Source of the DNA: Adiantum capillus-veneris
Lineage: Eukaryota > Streptophyta > Polypodiopsida > Polypodiales > Pteridaceae
Direction: 5' to 3'
Assembly: GCA_014529385.2 (NCBI GenBank)
Contig: CM043963.1
Location: forward strand, 4,529,001-4,593,000
Length of the DNA: 64,000 nucleotides
Shown: positions 1-10,248 of the stretch, in pieces
Position numbering within the stretch: position 1 is the stretch's first letter
Layout: each line of letters starts with the position of its first letter
Program-made: the position numbers and the translations under genes
Notes under the pieces: generated by a model
The model's input: the letters and a program-made list of their open reading frames with translations, nothing else
Told to the model about the DNA's origin: nothing
Databases searched by the model: none

Positions 1-1242
1 TTGAGTCTCTCTTGAGCCATCTAGCAGTGTTCTACTTCTATGTGGCATCTTCTCAGAGTTGTTTTCCACAAACTCATTTAGTAGTGCTCTTGCTAAACTA
101 GTATGTTGAAGTCCCCTTCTCAATGTACATGTGTTCCCATGTACATATTGGCGCACACCATTTTCAAAGTTCTCCTTGTATCGATAAAATGATGTCTTTG
201 GTATTCCATGTAGCTCATACCATGCTCTACAACAAACAATAGAGCCATTTAGCCTGAATTGGTATCGTGACTTCTCATCTTTCTGATAACATATAGAAAG
301 AACATCATAAACATAATTAGTGCGTGAGTTTTGAGACTCTCCCCAAAATTGTTGTCGTAACCTTGTCACCATATCACGATCTACAAATTGGCAGCATTTT
401 TGTGCACAACAATCAATGCATGATACCCTTTGAATTGATTTGTTTGAAAGGTAAAAAGTCAAAGCTGGTGCTGCTTTTGATTTTTGAGTCCTGTTCATGA
501 AAGTGTATCGTCTCTTCCTTGACAACTGGACAACATTACTCCCATCAAGTTTTTTTCCAACATTGCCATCGTTGGATACATCCTCATATGTAGCATGCAT
601 GCCATCAACAGGAACAAAGCGTTGTAATGGGCTCCCATTCAACATTGTTGTCTTCTTGATGGGCCACTTTAGCAAAGTGATGCTACCCACTTCAACCACA
701 TCATCAATGCTTGCATTTTCTCTTTCAATACCCACACCCACACAATCAGGACCAAGTTCCTGAAAGTTGACATAATCATGTGGAAATACATATAAGATGG
801 TCCCTTCATTCATGGTTTGCATCATTGTGTCATCTTTTAAAAGGACCCTCTGATTTCTCCAAGACTCTCGAATCATTGCTTCAAATTCTGGGCTTGTCAT
901 AGGTATTGTATCTGTAACTAGAGGATCAGAATGATCATGTTCTTCATCACCATTGTAGCTTTCGTGTGGATCAATTAAGTTCCCATTTAATACAAAAGAT
1001 TGCAAAAGAAGCTTTGACCATCGAACAGCACTCCATAATGAGCCTTGGAGAGATGAAGTATCCATTGTAGGAAAAGGTAGGACCACATCCTTCAAGCATT
1101 CCTCCACTAGTATGGAGACATTTCCCAGCCCTATCTTTGTACCACCACAAGTGGAATCTGGATCTGTTCTACACACACAACCAATACCAACGATTTCATT
1201 GTCAAGTATCATATGTACTTTCTCCCCAGATTCGAAGTCCAT
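1..1242 (-). CDS. Uncharacterised transposase-like protein, long 5' coding exon, open at window edge
   Basis: Read on the minus strand from an ATG at 1242, the frame stays open for 414 codons and leaves the window without a stop. An acceptor (TTACAG) ends just upstream at 1244, so an upstream intron holding the 20-mer array is likely. Residues about 1-80 resemble the DUF8039-like segment found in plant transposon proteins (G-LGNVSILVEECLKDVVLPFP, then WSAVRWSK). The C-terminal third is Cys-rich (CIDCCAQKCC), followed by FWGESQNSRTNYVYDVL and CCRAWYELHGIPKTSFYRY, a layout seen in uncharacterised transposase-like families. No catalytic triad is inside the window. The open length and even composition argue for a real coding exon. 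Function is not assigned; domestication or transposon origin are both possible. Confidence 0.65.
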   Translation of the reverse strand, partial: MDFESGEKVHMILDNEIVGIGCVCRTDPDSTCGGTKIGLGNVSILVEECLKDVVLPFPTMDTSSLQGSLWSAVRWSKLLLQSFVLNGNLIDPHESYNGDEEHDHSDPLVTDTIPMTSPEFEAMIRESWRNQRVLLKDDTMMQTMNEGTILYVFPHDYVNFQELGPDCVGVGIERENASIDDVVEVGSITLLKWPIKKTTMLNGSPLQRFVPVDGMHATYEDVSNDGNVGKKLDGSNVVQLSRKRRYTFMNRTQKSKAAPALTFYLSNKSIQRVSCIDCCAQKCCQFVDRDMVTRLRQQFWGESQNSRTNYVYDVLSICYQKDEKSRYQFRLNGSIVCCRAWYELHGIPKTSFYRYKENFENGVRQYVHGNTCTLRRGLQHTSLARALLNEFVENNSEKMPHRSRTLLDGSRETQ

Positions 1243-1329
1243 CCTGTAAGTAAAAAGATTACATTGTTAAATCCATAGTTATAGAAAAATACTCTTCAAA
1301 CAAAAAATCATGCTACAACATGAAAAAGG

Positions 1330-2860
1330 TTTGCATAGGTTGGACAAGTGGTGAACCTTGAGACCAAATCCTCCTTGCTATATTAATGGAAGCAAGGTTG
1401 GACAAGTGGTGGACCTTGAAACCAAAGCCTCTTTGCTATATGAGAGCATAGGTTGGACAAGTGGTGGACCTAGTTGTAATACCCACTGCCACCTATCAAC
1501 TACTATAGGACTATGCTTTCCAATGTCCAAGTATCCCTTGAGTCTTTCAAGGTTGAACACGTGGTGGACCTTGAAACAAAAATCCCCTTTCTATATCAGA
1601 GCATAGCTTGGACAAGTGGTGGACCTAGTTATAATGCCCAATATCCAAGGTGAAATACCTTAGGACTTTGCTACCTTGCTTGCCAATGTTTACGTAGCCC
1701 CTCATTTCTTTAATGGAAGTAAGGTTGGACAAGTGGTGGACCTTGAAACCAAAGCCTCTTTGCTATATTAGAGCATAGGTTGGACCTAGTTTTAATACCC
1801 ACTGCCACCTATCAACTACTATAGGACTATGCTTTCCAATGTCCAAGTATCCCTTGAGTCTTTCAAGGTTGAACACGTGGTGGACCTTGAAACGAAAATC
1901 CCCTTTCTATATTAGAAAGGTTGAACACATGGTGGACCTTGAAACGAAAATCCCCTTTCTTTATCAGAGCATAGCTTGGACAAGTGGTGGACCTAGTTAT
2001 AATGCCCAATATCCAAGGTGAAACACCTTAGGACCTTGCTACCTTGCTTGCCAATGTTTACGTAGCCCCTCATTTCTTTAATGGAAGCAAGTTTGGACAA
2101 GTGGTGGACCTTGAAAGCAAAGCCTCTTTGCTATATGAGAGCATAGGTTAGACCTAGTTGTAATACCCACTGCCACCTATCAACTACTATAGGACTATGC
2201 TTTCCAATGTCCAAGTATCCCTTGAGTCTTGCAAGGTTGAACACGTGGTGGACCTTGAAACAAAAATCCCCTTTCTATATCAGAGCATAGCTTGGACAAG
2301 TGGTGGACCTAGTTATAATGCCCCTCCTTTCTTTAATGGAAGAAAGGTTGGAAAAGTGGTGAATCTTGAAACCCAAACCCTTTGGCTATATATAGAGGAT
2401 ATCTTGGACAAGTGGTGGGCTTAGTTGTAGTATCCAATGTCCAAGGTCCAAGGTGAACTATGTAAAGACCTTACTTCCAAAAACAAAGTCGTACAAGTTG
2501 TTCACCTTGAAAGCAAAACCTCCTTAGTGTATTAGAACATAGCTTGGAGAAGTGGTGGACTTAGTTGTAATGGTGAATGTCCAAAGCAAACTATTATAGG
2601 ACCTTGCTTCCCAAATCAAGTTTGGACAAGTGGTGGATCTTGAAACCAAAACCCCCTTACTCTATTAGAGCATAGCTTAGATAAGTGGTGGACCTAGCTG
2701 CCATGGAAAATGTTCAATCTGAACTGCTGCAGGACCTTGCTATTAAATGTCTAAGTAGAGCTAGCTTCTTTAATGGAATCAAGGTTGGGAAAGTGGTGCA
2801 TCTTGAAACCAAAAGCCCTTTATTGTATTAGAGCATAGCTTGGACAAGTGAGGGACCTAG
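1330..2860 (+). repeat. Array of 20-mer core repeat, block A
   Basis: The core TTGGACAAGTGGTGGACCTT and close variants recur every 50-150 bp. They are separated by related spacers that mention the same phrases (CCCTTTCTATATCAGAGCATAG; TCTTTAATGGAAG). Larger units repeat: the segment near 1480-1640 recurs near 1780-2010 and 2150-2320. The block lies just upstream, in sense, of the minus-strand exon ending at 1242, so it is probably intronic or 5' flanking. Apparent short ORFs here are only the repeat read in frame. Confidence 0.9.
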
Positions 2861-2869
2861 TTTTAATGT

Positions 2870-4200
2870 GTGATGTCCAAAGAAAAGTATTACAAGACCT
2901 TGCTTTCCAATATTTGAATTGGTCAAGTGGTTAAAACTAAGTATAAAACTTTGACCATTTTCTTCTCGAATTGCCAAAAAGCTAGTTTTAGACACCCCTA
3001 AATGAAAATGGTTTAGGGTGGCCTTAAACAATGTTTTTTCAAAGACTTGAACAAAAGGGTTGCCGAAGAGTAATGACAATTTATTGTGGCTTGAAGTGTC
3101 TGAGTATGTGAAAACAAGCCTAGGTTTTCCATGAGGCAAAAGGTGACATAATAAGAACATTGGAAACTTAGGATTGACCATGTGGCCTAAACTTTGGCAA
3201 GTGAAGTGGTGGCCAAGTTTTGTGGCACAGTGTGCACTTGGTCCTATATGTGTTGACCACTTGGCTAAATCTAGGACCATAAGGCCAAACCTTTGGCACC
3301 TTAAATATAGTATGGGACATAATCTAGAGCTGCTATAGTAAATTAGTAGTATAGCTAATATGTTAATATTTGTATTATATTTAAGTATATGCTAATATAA
3401 TTTATGTTCAAAATTTCACTAATGAAGAATGTTCCCATTTAACACTCCAGATGCGGGGTCTTAGGGCAATGCCACAATGGGGTGACAAGGCAGCGCTTCC
3501 ACGTGAGGTTTGGGGGTAGCGCTCTTGATGGGGATGTGGAATATAGCGCTCTCGATGGCGGGGCTTGGGAGGTTGATTTTGGGATATTGTTCTGGGCGGG
3601 GTCAAGGGGCGGCAGCGCCCAAAGATTTTTTTTAAAAAAAGTGAATTCCTAGTATAGAGTTACGCATGTTTTTCATATTTTCAACCATGATTTCTTTAAT
3701 TTTGGCCGTGTGAATTGGTTAATTTTTTATATTGCTTTTGTTTTTTTTAATCCTATGATAAAACATGGACTTGTAGCATACGTGGCATTCTAATAAACCC
3801 TATCAAGATTAGGCACACAGAGAGCGCACGAGCAACGCACACAGAGAAAGCAGGCGAGCAGCAAACACACAGAAAGCGCACACGGATTGCACACAGCTGG
3901 AGTATACGCGCGCGTAGAGGAGCAAGCTCGGCATCGTACACAACACACAGGTGGAGTGCACAGGATTGAAAGTTCGCGCACAAGATAAAGAAACAGCAGC
4001 GTACACAACGCTTTCCAGAAGGGCAGGATCGGGCAGTCTTCTCAGGAGACATTGCACACCTCACGAATAGAGAAAAAACAGGTATTTCTCTCTCTCTCAC
4101 TCTCTGTCTTTCTCCATATAGAGAAGATGGTTCTCTGTAACTCTTCTTGCACACACACTCTCTCGTCAAAAGACAGAGATACATAGTTTAAAAGTATCCC
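2870..4200. other. No gene seen; unique spacer with a G+C-rich block
   Basis: The core repeat stops near 2860. Bases 3430-3625 form a conspicuously G+C-rich patch (GGGGTGACAAGGCAGCGC and similar GCGCTC phrases) between AT-rich flanks. From 3800 to 4170 the sequence is rich in CACACAG and CGCACA. A minus-strand frame of about 150 codons (3280-2828) shows no recognisable domain and repeat-like composition, so it is not called. Confidence 0.5.
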
Positions 4201-4210
4201 CACACACATA

Positions 4211-4465
4211 CACATATTCCCACACATCGTCTTCCTCTCTTCCACATACATAACCACAGTGAAATCTGTTATCTTGTTGTCTCTCTCTTGAAAATACATG
4301 CACATATTCCCACACATCGTCTTCGTCACTTCCACATACATAACCACAATGAAATCTGTTATCTTGTTGTCTCTCTCTTGAAAATACGTGCACATATTCC
4401 CATACATCGTCTTCCTCTCTTCCACATACATAAACACAGTGAAATCTGTTATCTTTCTCTCTCCT
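4211..4465. repeat. 90-bp tandem repeat, about 2.8 copies
   Basis: Units start at 4211, 4301 and 4391 with CACATATTCCCA and are nearly identical for 90 bp. The third is cut at about 4465, where CT-rich microsatellite sequence follows. Confidence 0.9.
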
Positions 4466-4487
4466 CTCTCTAAAAAACAGGTATTTA

Positions 4488-4518
<31 letters not shown>

Positions 4519-4960
4519 CTGTATCTTGCTATCTCTCTCTTGAAAATACATGCTCATGTATGTGTGCGTCTGTGGTATCTATGTGTATGTATGTATATTT
4601 GTGTTATTTCATTGTAATACTCATACATAATGCAGATACACAATTACACTTAATTACGATATGCACACATAGTATATATACATACATAAATATCACAAAT
4701 AACTAACACATTGTAATACTAGTAAATTGAATGGAAGACTTACTTGCGTGATCTGTTAAAGTCGATTCTTGTAGCGAGTTCTGGATGTATGCTGAGCTGA
4801 TTTTCCTCTAATCCATTTGTAGATATGATTGTAACTTCTGTTTCTCAAAAATAGTAGTGTTGTTTAGTGATACACCTAATGGACATAAATGGTTTAAACT
4901 AGGACATGTAGACCAAAAATACGTGTATTTCTTTGGATGAATATATACACTTTTTGGTGA
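4466..4960. other. CT/TATC microsatellite and spacer, no gene seen
   Basis: CTCTCT and CTATCTATC runs at 4485-4550 are followed by GTATGTATG-like and AT-rich sequence. No open frame of interest was found on either strand. Confidence 0.5.
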
Positions 4961-4969
4961 CCCTTACCA

Positions 4970-5065
4970 CAAGTGGTGGACCTTGAGACCAGTGGACTAT
5001 AAGGACCTCCAAACAATACCTTGTACACTCAATCCTTCTTGGTATCTAGGTTGGACAAGTGGTGG
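4970..5065 (+). repeat. Two isolated core 20-mers
   Basis: Core copies at about 4972 (ACAAGTGGTGGACCTTGAGACC) and 5052 (TTGGACAAGTGGTGGACCTT) sit outside the main arrays. They show that the family also occurs as scattered units. Confidence 0.85.
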
Positions 5066-5319
5066 ACCTTGTTCAAATTCTCTAACCTTTCTCTCTAACA
5101 TGGTGACATAATTTAGGTGTGATAAATTCATATCTATGCAAACTAATATCAGTTTAGGCTTGTTAATTTGAATTTGTTTGAATTTATGTACAATATAATG
5201 ATTTGAGGTTTGCATATTTGAATTTAGGTGGTATAATGATATCTTTTTGTGGTAAACTTGAATTTAAAATCAATTTCGAGTGAAATATTTTAAATTTAAG
5301 TAGTAAAATTTAAATGTTT

Positions 5320-5430
5320 ATAAAAAAATTTGAATTTCAAAATTTGGGCGGGATATTTTAAAATTTAGGCGGGATATTTAAGATTTGGGAGGGATATTTT
5401 AAATTTAGGCGGGAAGGTTTTGAATTTATA
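5320..5430. repeat. Short AT-rich tandem with GGCGGGATATTT motif
   Basis: Four imperfect copies of a roughly 20-bp unit (TTTAGGCGGGATATTTTAAA and variants) run between two array blocks. There is no coding frame. Confidence 0.7.
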
Positions 5431-5454
5431 GCGAGATCTCCCTTACATAAGAGA

Positions 5455-8400
5455 GTATAGGTTGGACAAGTGGTGGACCTTCAAGCTAGAGCATCCATGC
5501 TACTGGACATGATAGGTAGGGAATCTAGTTGAATATTGTATGTATAATATTGTATGATAGGTAGGGAATCTAGTTGAATATTGTATGTATAATATATATG
5601 TAATAGATCGAGCTTGGACAAGTGGTGGACCTTGGAACAAAACCCCATGTAAAACATATCATGCACATTCCAAGTGGTCAAAAAAAATATCATTTAAGAT
5701 ATAGCCTTATAGGTTGGACAAGTGGTGGACCTTAACACCCAGATATTCTTCATATAATGACATAGAGTGGAAAACTGGTGAATCTTGAGACCAAACCATG
5801 CTACTAGCGATAATAGCTTGGACAAGTGGTGGACCTTGAAAGTAAACCCCCCATCTACGAAATATCGTGGGTTTAAGGTATTTCGATGGAGCCTAGCATC
5901 TTGGAGACATCGTGCATCTTGCTTCTCTTCATGTTTCAATGGAGCCTATCTTGGACAAATGGTGGAGCATCCTTCTCTCCATGTTTCAATGGACCCTAGC
6001 TTGGACAAGTGGTGGACCTTTGCTTCTCTCTATTATTCAATAGAGTTAGCTTGGACAAGTGGTGGACCTTGGAACCAAACCCCCATGTAAAACCTATCAT
6101 GGTCACTCCAAGTGGTGAGAAAGAATAACCTTTAAGATATAGCCTTATAGGTTGGACAAGTGGTGGACCTTAACACCCTAATATTCTTAAAATTATGAGA
6201 TAGAGTGAAAAAGTGGTGAATCTTGAGACAAAACCACTCATGCTACTAGCACTAATAGCTTGGACAAGTGGTGGACCTTGAACGTAAACCCCCCATGTTT
6301 CAATAGAGTTAACTTCGACAAATGGTGGAGCATCCTTCTCTCCATGTTTCAATGGAGCCTAGCTTAGACAAGTGGTGGACCTTTGCTTCTCTCTATGATT
6401 CAATAGAGTTAGCTTGGACAAGTGGTGGACCTTGGAACCAAAGCCCCATGTAAAACCTATCATAGTCACTCCAAGTGGTAATAAAGAATAACCTTTAAGA
6501 TGTAGCCTTATAGGTTGGACAAGTGGTGGACCTTAACACGCGCATATTCTTAATATAATGACATAGAGTGGAAAAATGGTGAATCTTGAGACAAAACCAC
6601 TCATGCTACTAGTGATAATAGCTTGCACAAGTGGTGGACCTTGAATGTAAACCCCTCATCTACGACATATCGTGGGTTTAATGTTTTTCCATGGAGCCTA
6701 GCATCTTGGAGACATGGTGCACCTTGATTCTCCTCATGTTTCAATGGAGCCTACCTTGGACAAATGGTGGAGCATCCTTCTCTCCATGTTTCAATGGACC
6801 CTAGCTTAGACAAGGGGTGGACCTTTGCTTCTCTCTATGTTTCAATAGAGTTAGCTTGGACAACTGGTGGACCTTGGAACCAAACCCCCATGTAAAACCT
6901 ATCATGGTCACTCCAAGTAGAAAGAAAGAATAACCTTTAAGATGTAGCCTTATAGGTTGGACAAGTGGTGGACCTTAACACCCACATATTCTTAATAAAA
7001 GTGGTGAATCTTGAGACCAAACCACTCAGGCTACTAGCAATAATAGCTTGGACAAGTGGTGGACCTTGAATGTAAACCCCTCATCTACGAAATATCGTGG
7101 GTTTAATGTATTTCGATGGAGCCTAGCATCTTGGAGACATGGTGCAGCTTGCTTCTCGTCATGTTTCAATGGAGCCTATCTCTGACAAATGGTGGAGCAT
7201 CCTTCTCTCCATGTTTCAATGGACCCTAGCTTGGACAAGTGGTGGACCTTTGTTTCTCTCTATGTTTCAATAGAGTTAGCTTGGACAAGTGGTGGACCTT
7301 GGAACCAAACCCCCATGTAAAACCTATCATGGTCACTCCAAGTGGTAATAAAGAATAACCTTTAAGATGTAGCCTTATAGGTTGGACAAGTGGTGGACCT
7401 TAACACGCGCATATTCTTAATATAATGACATAGAGTGAAAAAGTGGTGAATCTTGAGACCAAACCACTCAGGCTACTACCAATAATAGCTTGGACAAGTG
7501 TTGGACCTTGAATGTAAACCCCTCATCTACGACATATCGTGGGTTTAATGTTTTTCGATGGAGCCTAGCATCTTGGAGACATGGTGCTCCTTGATTCTCC
7601 TCATGTTTCAATGGAGCCTACCTTGGACAAATGGTGGAGCATCCTTCTCTCCATGTTTCAATGGACCCTAGCTTAGACAAGGGGTGGACCTTTGCTTCTC
7701 TCTATGTTTCAATAGAGTTAGCTTGGACAACTGGTGGACCTTGGAACCAAACCCCCATGTAAAACCTATCATGGTCACTCCAAGTAGTAAGAAAGAATAA
7801 CCTTTAAGATGTAGCCTTATAGGTTGGACAAGTGGTGGACCTTAACACCCACATATTCTTAATAAAAGTGGTGAATCTTGAGACCAAACCACTCAGGCTA
7901 CTAGCAAGAATAGCTTGGACAAGTGGTGGACCTTGAATGTAAACCCCTCATCTACGAAATATCGTGGGTTTAATGTATTTCGATGGAGCCTAGCATCTTG
8001 GAGACATGGTGCACCTTGCTTCTCCTCATGTTTCAATGGAGCCTATCTTGGACAAATGGTGGAGCATCCTTCTCTCCATGTTTCAATGGACCCTAGCTTG
8101 GACAAGTGGTGGACCTTTGTTTCTCTCTATGTTTCAATAGAGTTAGCTTGGACAAGTGGTGGACCTTGGAACCAAAGCCCCATGTAAAACCTATCATGGT
8201 CACTCCAAGTGGTAATAAAGAATAACCTTTAAGATGTAGCCTTATAGGTTGGACAAGTGGTGGACCTTAACACGCGCATATTCTTAATATAATGACATAG
8301 AGTGGAAAAGTGGTGAATCTTGAGACCAAACCACTCAGGCTACTACCAATAATAGCTTGGACAAGTGTTGGACCTTGAATGTAAACCCCTCATCTACGAC

Positions 8401-8549
8401 ATATCGTGGGTTGAATGTTTTTCGATGGAGCCTAGCATCTTGGAGACATGCTGCACCTTGATTCTCCTCATGTTTCAATGGAGCCTACCTTGGACAAATG
8501 GTGGAGCATCCTTCTCTCCATGTTTCAATGGACCCTAGCTTAGACAAGG
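5455..8549 (+). repeat. 20-mer array, block B, with 425/442-bp units forming an 867-bp dimer
   Basis: Each unit of roughly 430 bp carries about six core-like segments in fixed order. These read TTGGACAAGTGGTGGACCTT followed by GAATGTAAACC, then a -AAATGGTGGAGCATCC variant, then -CCTTTG, -CCTTGGAACC, -CCTTAACAC, and a weak GTGGAAAAGTGGTGAATCTT. The anchor (core plus AACAC) starts at 5714, 6152, 6515, 6957, 7382, 7824 and 8249. Spacings alternate 442/425 from 6515 on, giving an exact 867-bp dimer. The array is broken at 8550 by a CACTA element and resumes in register after it. Confidence 0.92.
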
Positions 8550-8561
8550 CACTACAAGAGG
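8550..8561 (+). repeat. CACTA left terminal inverted repeat
   Basis: CACTACAAGAGG, the exact inverse of the right end, preceded by target-duplication AGG. Confidence 0.95.
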
Positions 8562-8594
8562 CTCTTCATATTAGCGACGCTCCAAAAAAAAATC

Positions 8595-8656
8595 CCGGCG
8601 TCGCTATGAGCGTCGCAAATTTCTTTGTAAATTTGCGACGCTCATAGCGACGCCGG
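8595..8656. repeat. Perfect 28-bp subterminal hairpin
   Basis: Arms 8595-8622 and 8629-8656 are exact reverse complements around a 6-nt loop (CTTTGT). The arms contain two GCGTCGC-type subterminal motifs each, so the hairpin is made of the element's own putative transposase-binding repeats. Confidence 0.95.
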
Positions 8657-8739
8657 TGGGGTAAAAAAATAACCGAGCGCGCCCAAAAACTCAGATCTCA
8701 GATCTGCGTTTTTCGGCGCCCTCACGCAAGGAGCAGGTA

Positions 8740-8779
8740 ACGCTCTCCCTCACTCTCTCTCTCTCTCTCTTTTTCTTCT

Positions 8780-8815
<36 letters not shown>

Positions 8816-9195
8816 AGAGGAAGGAGAGCCAGGTATGCTCCTTCCCTCTCCTCATTCTCATGTTCCCTTCCGCTCTTTCTCTCTCCCTCTCTCTCTCTCT
8901 CTCACACACACATACACACACACACATAGTGTTTTTGAGAGAGAGAGAGAGAGAGAGAGTACAAACAAAAACAAAAATGCACACACACATACATAAACAA
9001 AGAATGCACACACACATTGAGAGAGAAAAAGAGAGAGAGCATGCATAAACAAAAAACGCACGCATTGAGAGAGGAAAAGAGAGAGAGAACATGCATAAAC
9101 AAAAAACGCACACATTGAGAGAGGAAAAGAGAGAAAACATGCATACGATCCAAAAAAATGCACACACATTGAGAGAGAAAGAGAGAGAAACTAAT
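8740..9195. repeat. CT/CA/GA microsatellite cluster
   Basis: Mixed runs of CT, CA and GAGA with repeated GAGAGAGAAAAAGAGAGAGCATGCATAAACAAA-type units (three copies between 9010 and 9170) fill the left internal region of the CACTA element. The long frames on both strands are products of this simple sequence and are not genes. Confidence 0.85.
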
Positions 9196-9199
9196 TTAA

Positions 9200-10110
9200 C
9201 GTCGTAGGAAACTAATTAAAATTAAAAGACCTAAAGATCTAGCCGACGAGGAGTTGAACTCAAGACCTATTATTCAAGAGGGAAATGGCATAATCAATCT
9301 ATCATACTTGGCATGGGTGATAGAAAGGTTATACCATTTATCTCTTTTTATTGGCACACACATCCACACACACACACACACACAAGAAGAAGAGAGTTAT
9401 AACGTCGTAGGAAACTATCTTAAAAGACGTTAAAGATTAGGTTATATGTAGACTTACATTAAATTAGATTTAGGTTTATTTTTAACTAGATTTACGTTTA
9501 TTTAAGCTAGATTTAGATTTACGTTATATTAGATTAGATTTAGGTCTCCATAGACTGCGATGCCTGCATGAAGCGGGTGAAGAAAGCCCTCAATGGAATA
9601 TAGGGTATTGCTGCCTTCACTCATGGTGGGCTCCGTCGATCCAAAAGTACTGGTGAAATGTCTTCAGAAGATAGGGAAGAAGGTGGATCTTCAGGGCGGC
9701 AAGAGTCACTACATCCCCGACACAATGACCATCTAGACAACCTCTAGTCATTAGACTTACGTTAAATTAGATTTAGCTTTATTTTTAGTTAGATTTACGT
9801 TTATTTAGATTTACGCTTATTTACGTTAGATCGAGTCCACGCAAGAATTACTTACGGTTTAGGGTTTAGAGTTAGACGAACAGTGAAAAGATCTACTGTG
9901 AAAAGATGTTAAGATGAAGTGAAGTGCTACAGCTAGAGAAGAGGCAAAGGGGTTTTGTCCACCACATGCAGTATCATGTAGACGTGGGTGTGTAGATTTC
10001 TTGTACCCACAAATATAGGTATTGACCAATAAAGACGAGATTATAACCCGGTGGTTCTGATCTCCGTGCACCTCTAGACCGAGGTGTGCGGGGATTGGAC
10101 ATGACTAGAG
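9200..10110. other. CACTA 5' non-coding region, no gene seen
   Basis: AT-rich spacer with repeated GATTTACGTTTATTTA/TTAGATTTAGGTTTATTT phrases at 9460-9550 and 9760-9830. Probably the promoter and leader region of the transposase gene. No clear TATA assignment is possible. Confidence 0.4.
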
Positions 10111-10118
10111 AATGTGAG

Positions 10119-10120
<2 letters not shown>

Positions 10121-10183
<63 letters not shown>
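10121..10183. repeat. (AG)n microsatellite
   Basis: About 31 consecutive AG units, roughly 65 bp upstream of the transposase ATG. Confidence 0.95.
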
Positions 10184-10186
<3 letters not shown>

Positions 10187-10248
10187 GACGAAGAATGCCA
10201 ATAGAATACTAAATTTGTTGTCCAGGTTATAAGTTTTTTATCCTCATT

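Noticed and set aside
497-763. Plus-strand 88-codon frame
   Set aside because: Shadow of the 414-codon minus-strand exon covering the same bases.
2828-3280. 150-codon minus-strand frame
   Set aside because: No domain, no conserved pattern, and it includes array sequence at its end. Probably a chance frame in non-coding DNA.
3430-3625. G+C-rich block as a CpG-island promoter or organelle insert
   Set aside because: No gene starts here and no plastid or mitochondrial gene is recognisable in it.
4211-4465. Possible CRISPR-like array
   Set aside because: The 90-bp units are directly tandem with no unique spacers, and the context is a plant nuclear genome.
5785-8187. Many 60-120-codon frames with DKWWTL and AWTSGGP peptides across the arrays
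   Set aside because: They are the 20-mer repeat translated. The same peptides recur on either strand wherever the repeat does, and no other coding signal accompanies them.
8690-9169. Long frames rich in Leu/Ser/Cys or Arg/Glu on both strands
   Set aside because: Pure consequence of CT/GA/CA microsatellites.
9240-9330. tRNA-like phrase (GAGTTCAACTCC on the minus strand)
   Set aside because: Resembles a B box, but no acceptor stem, A box or cloverleaf could be folded around it.
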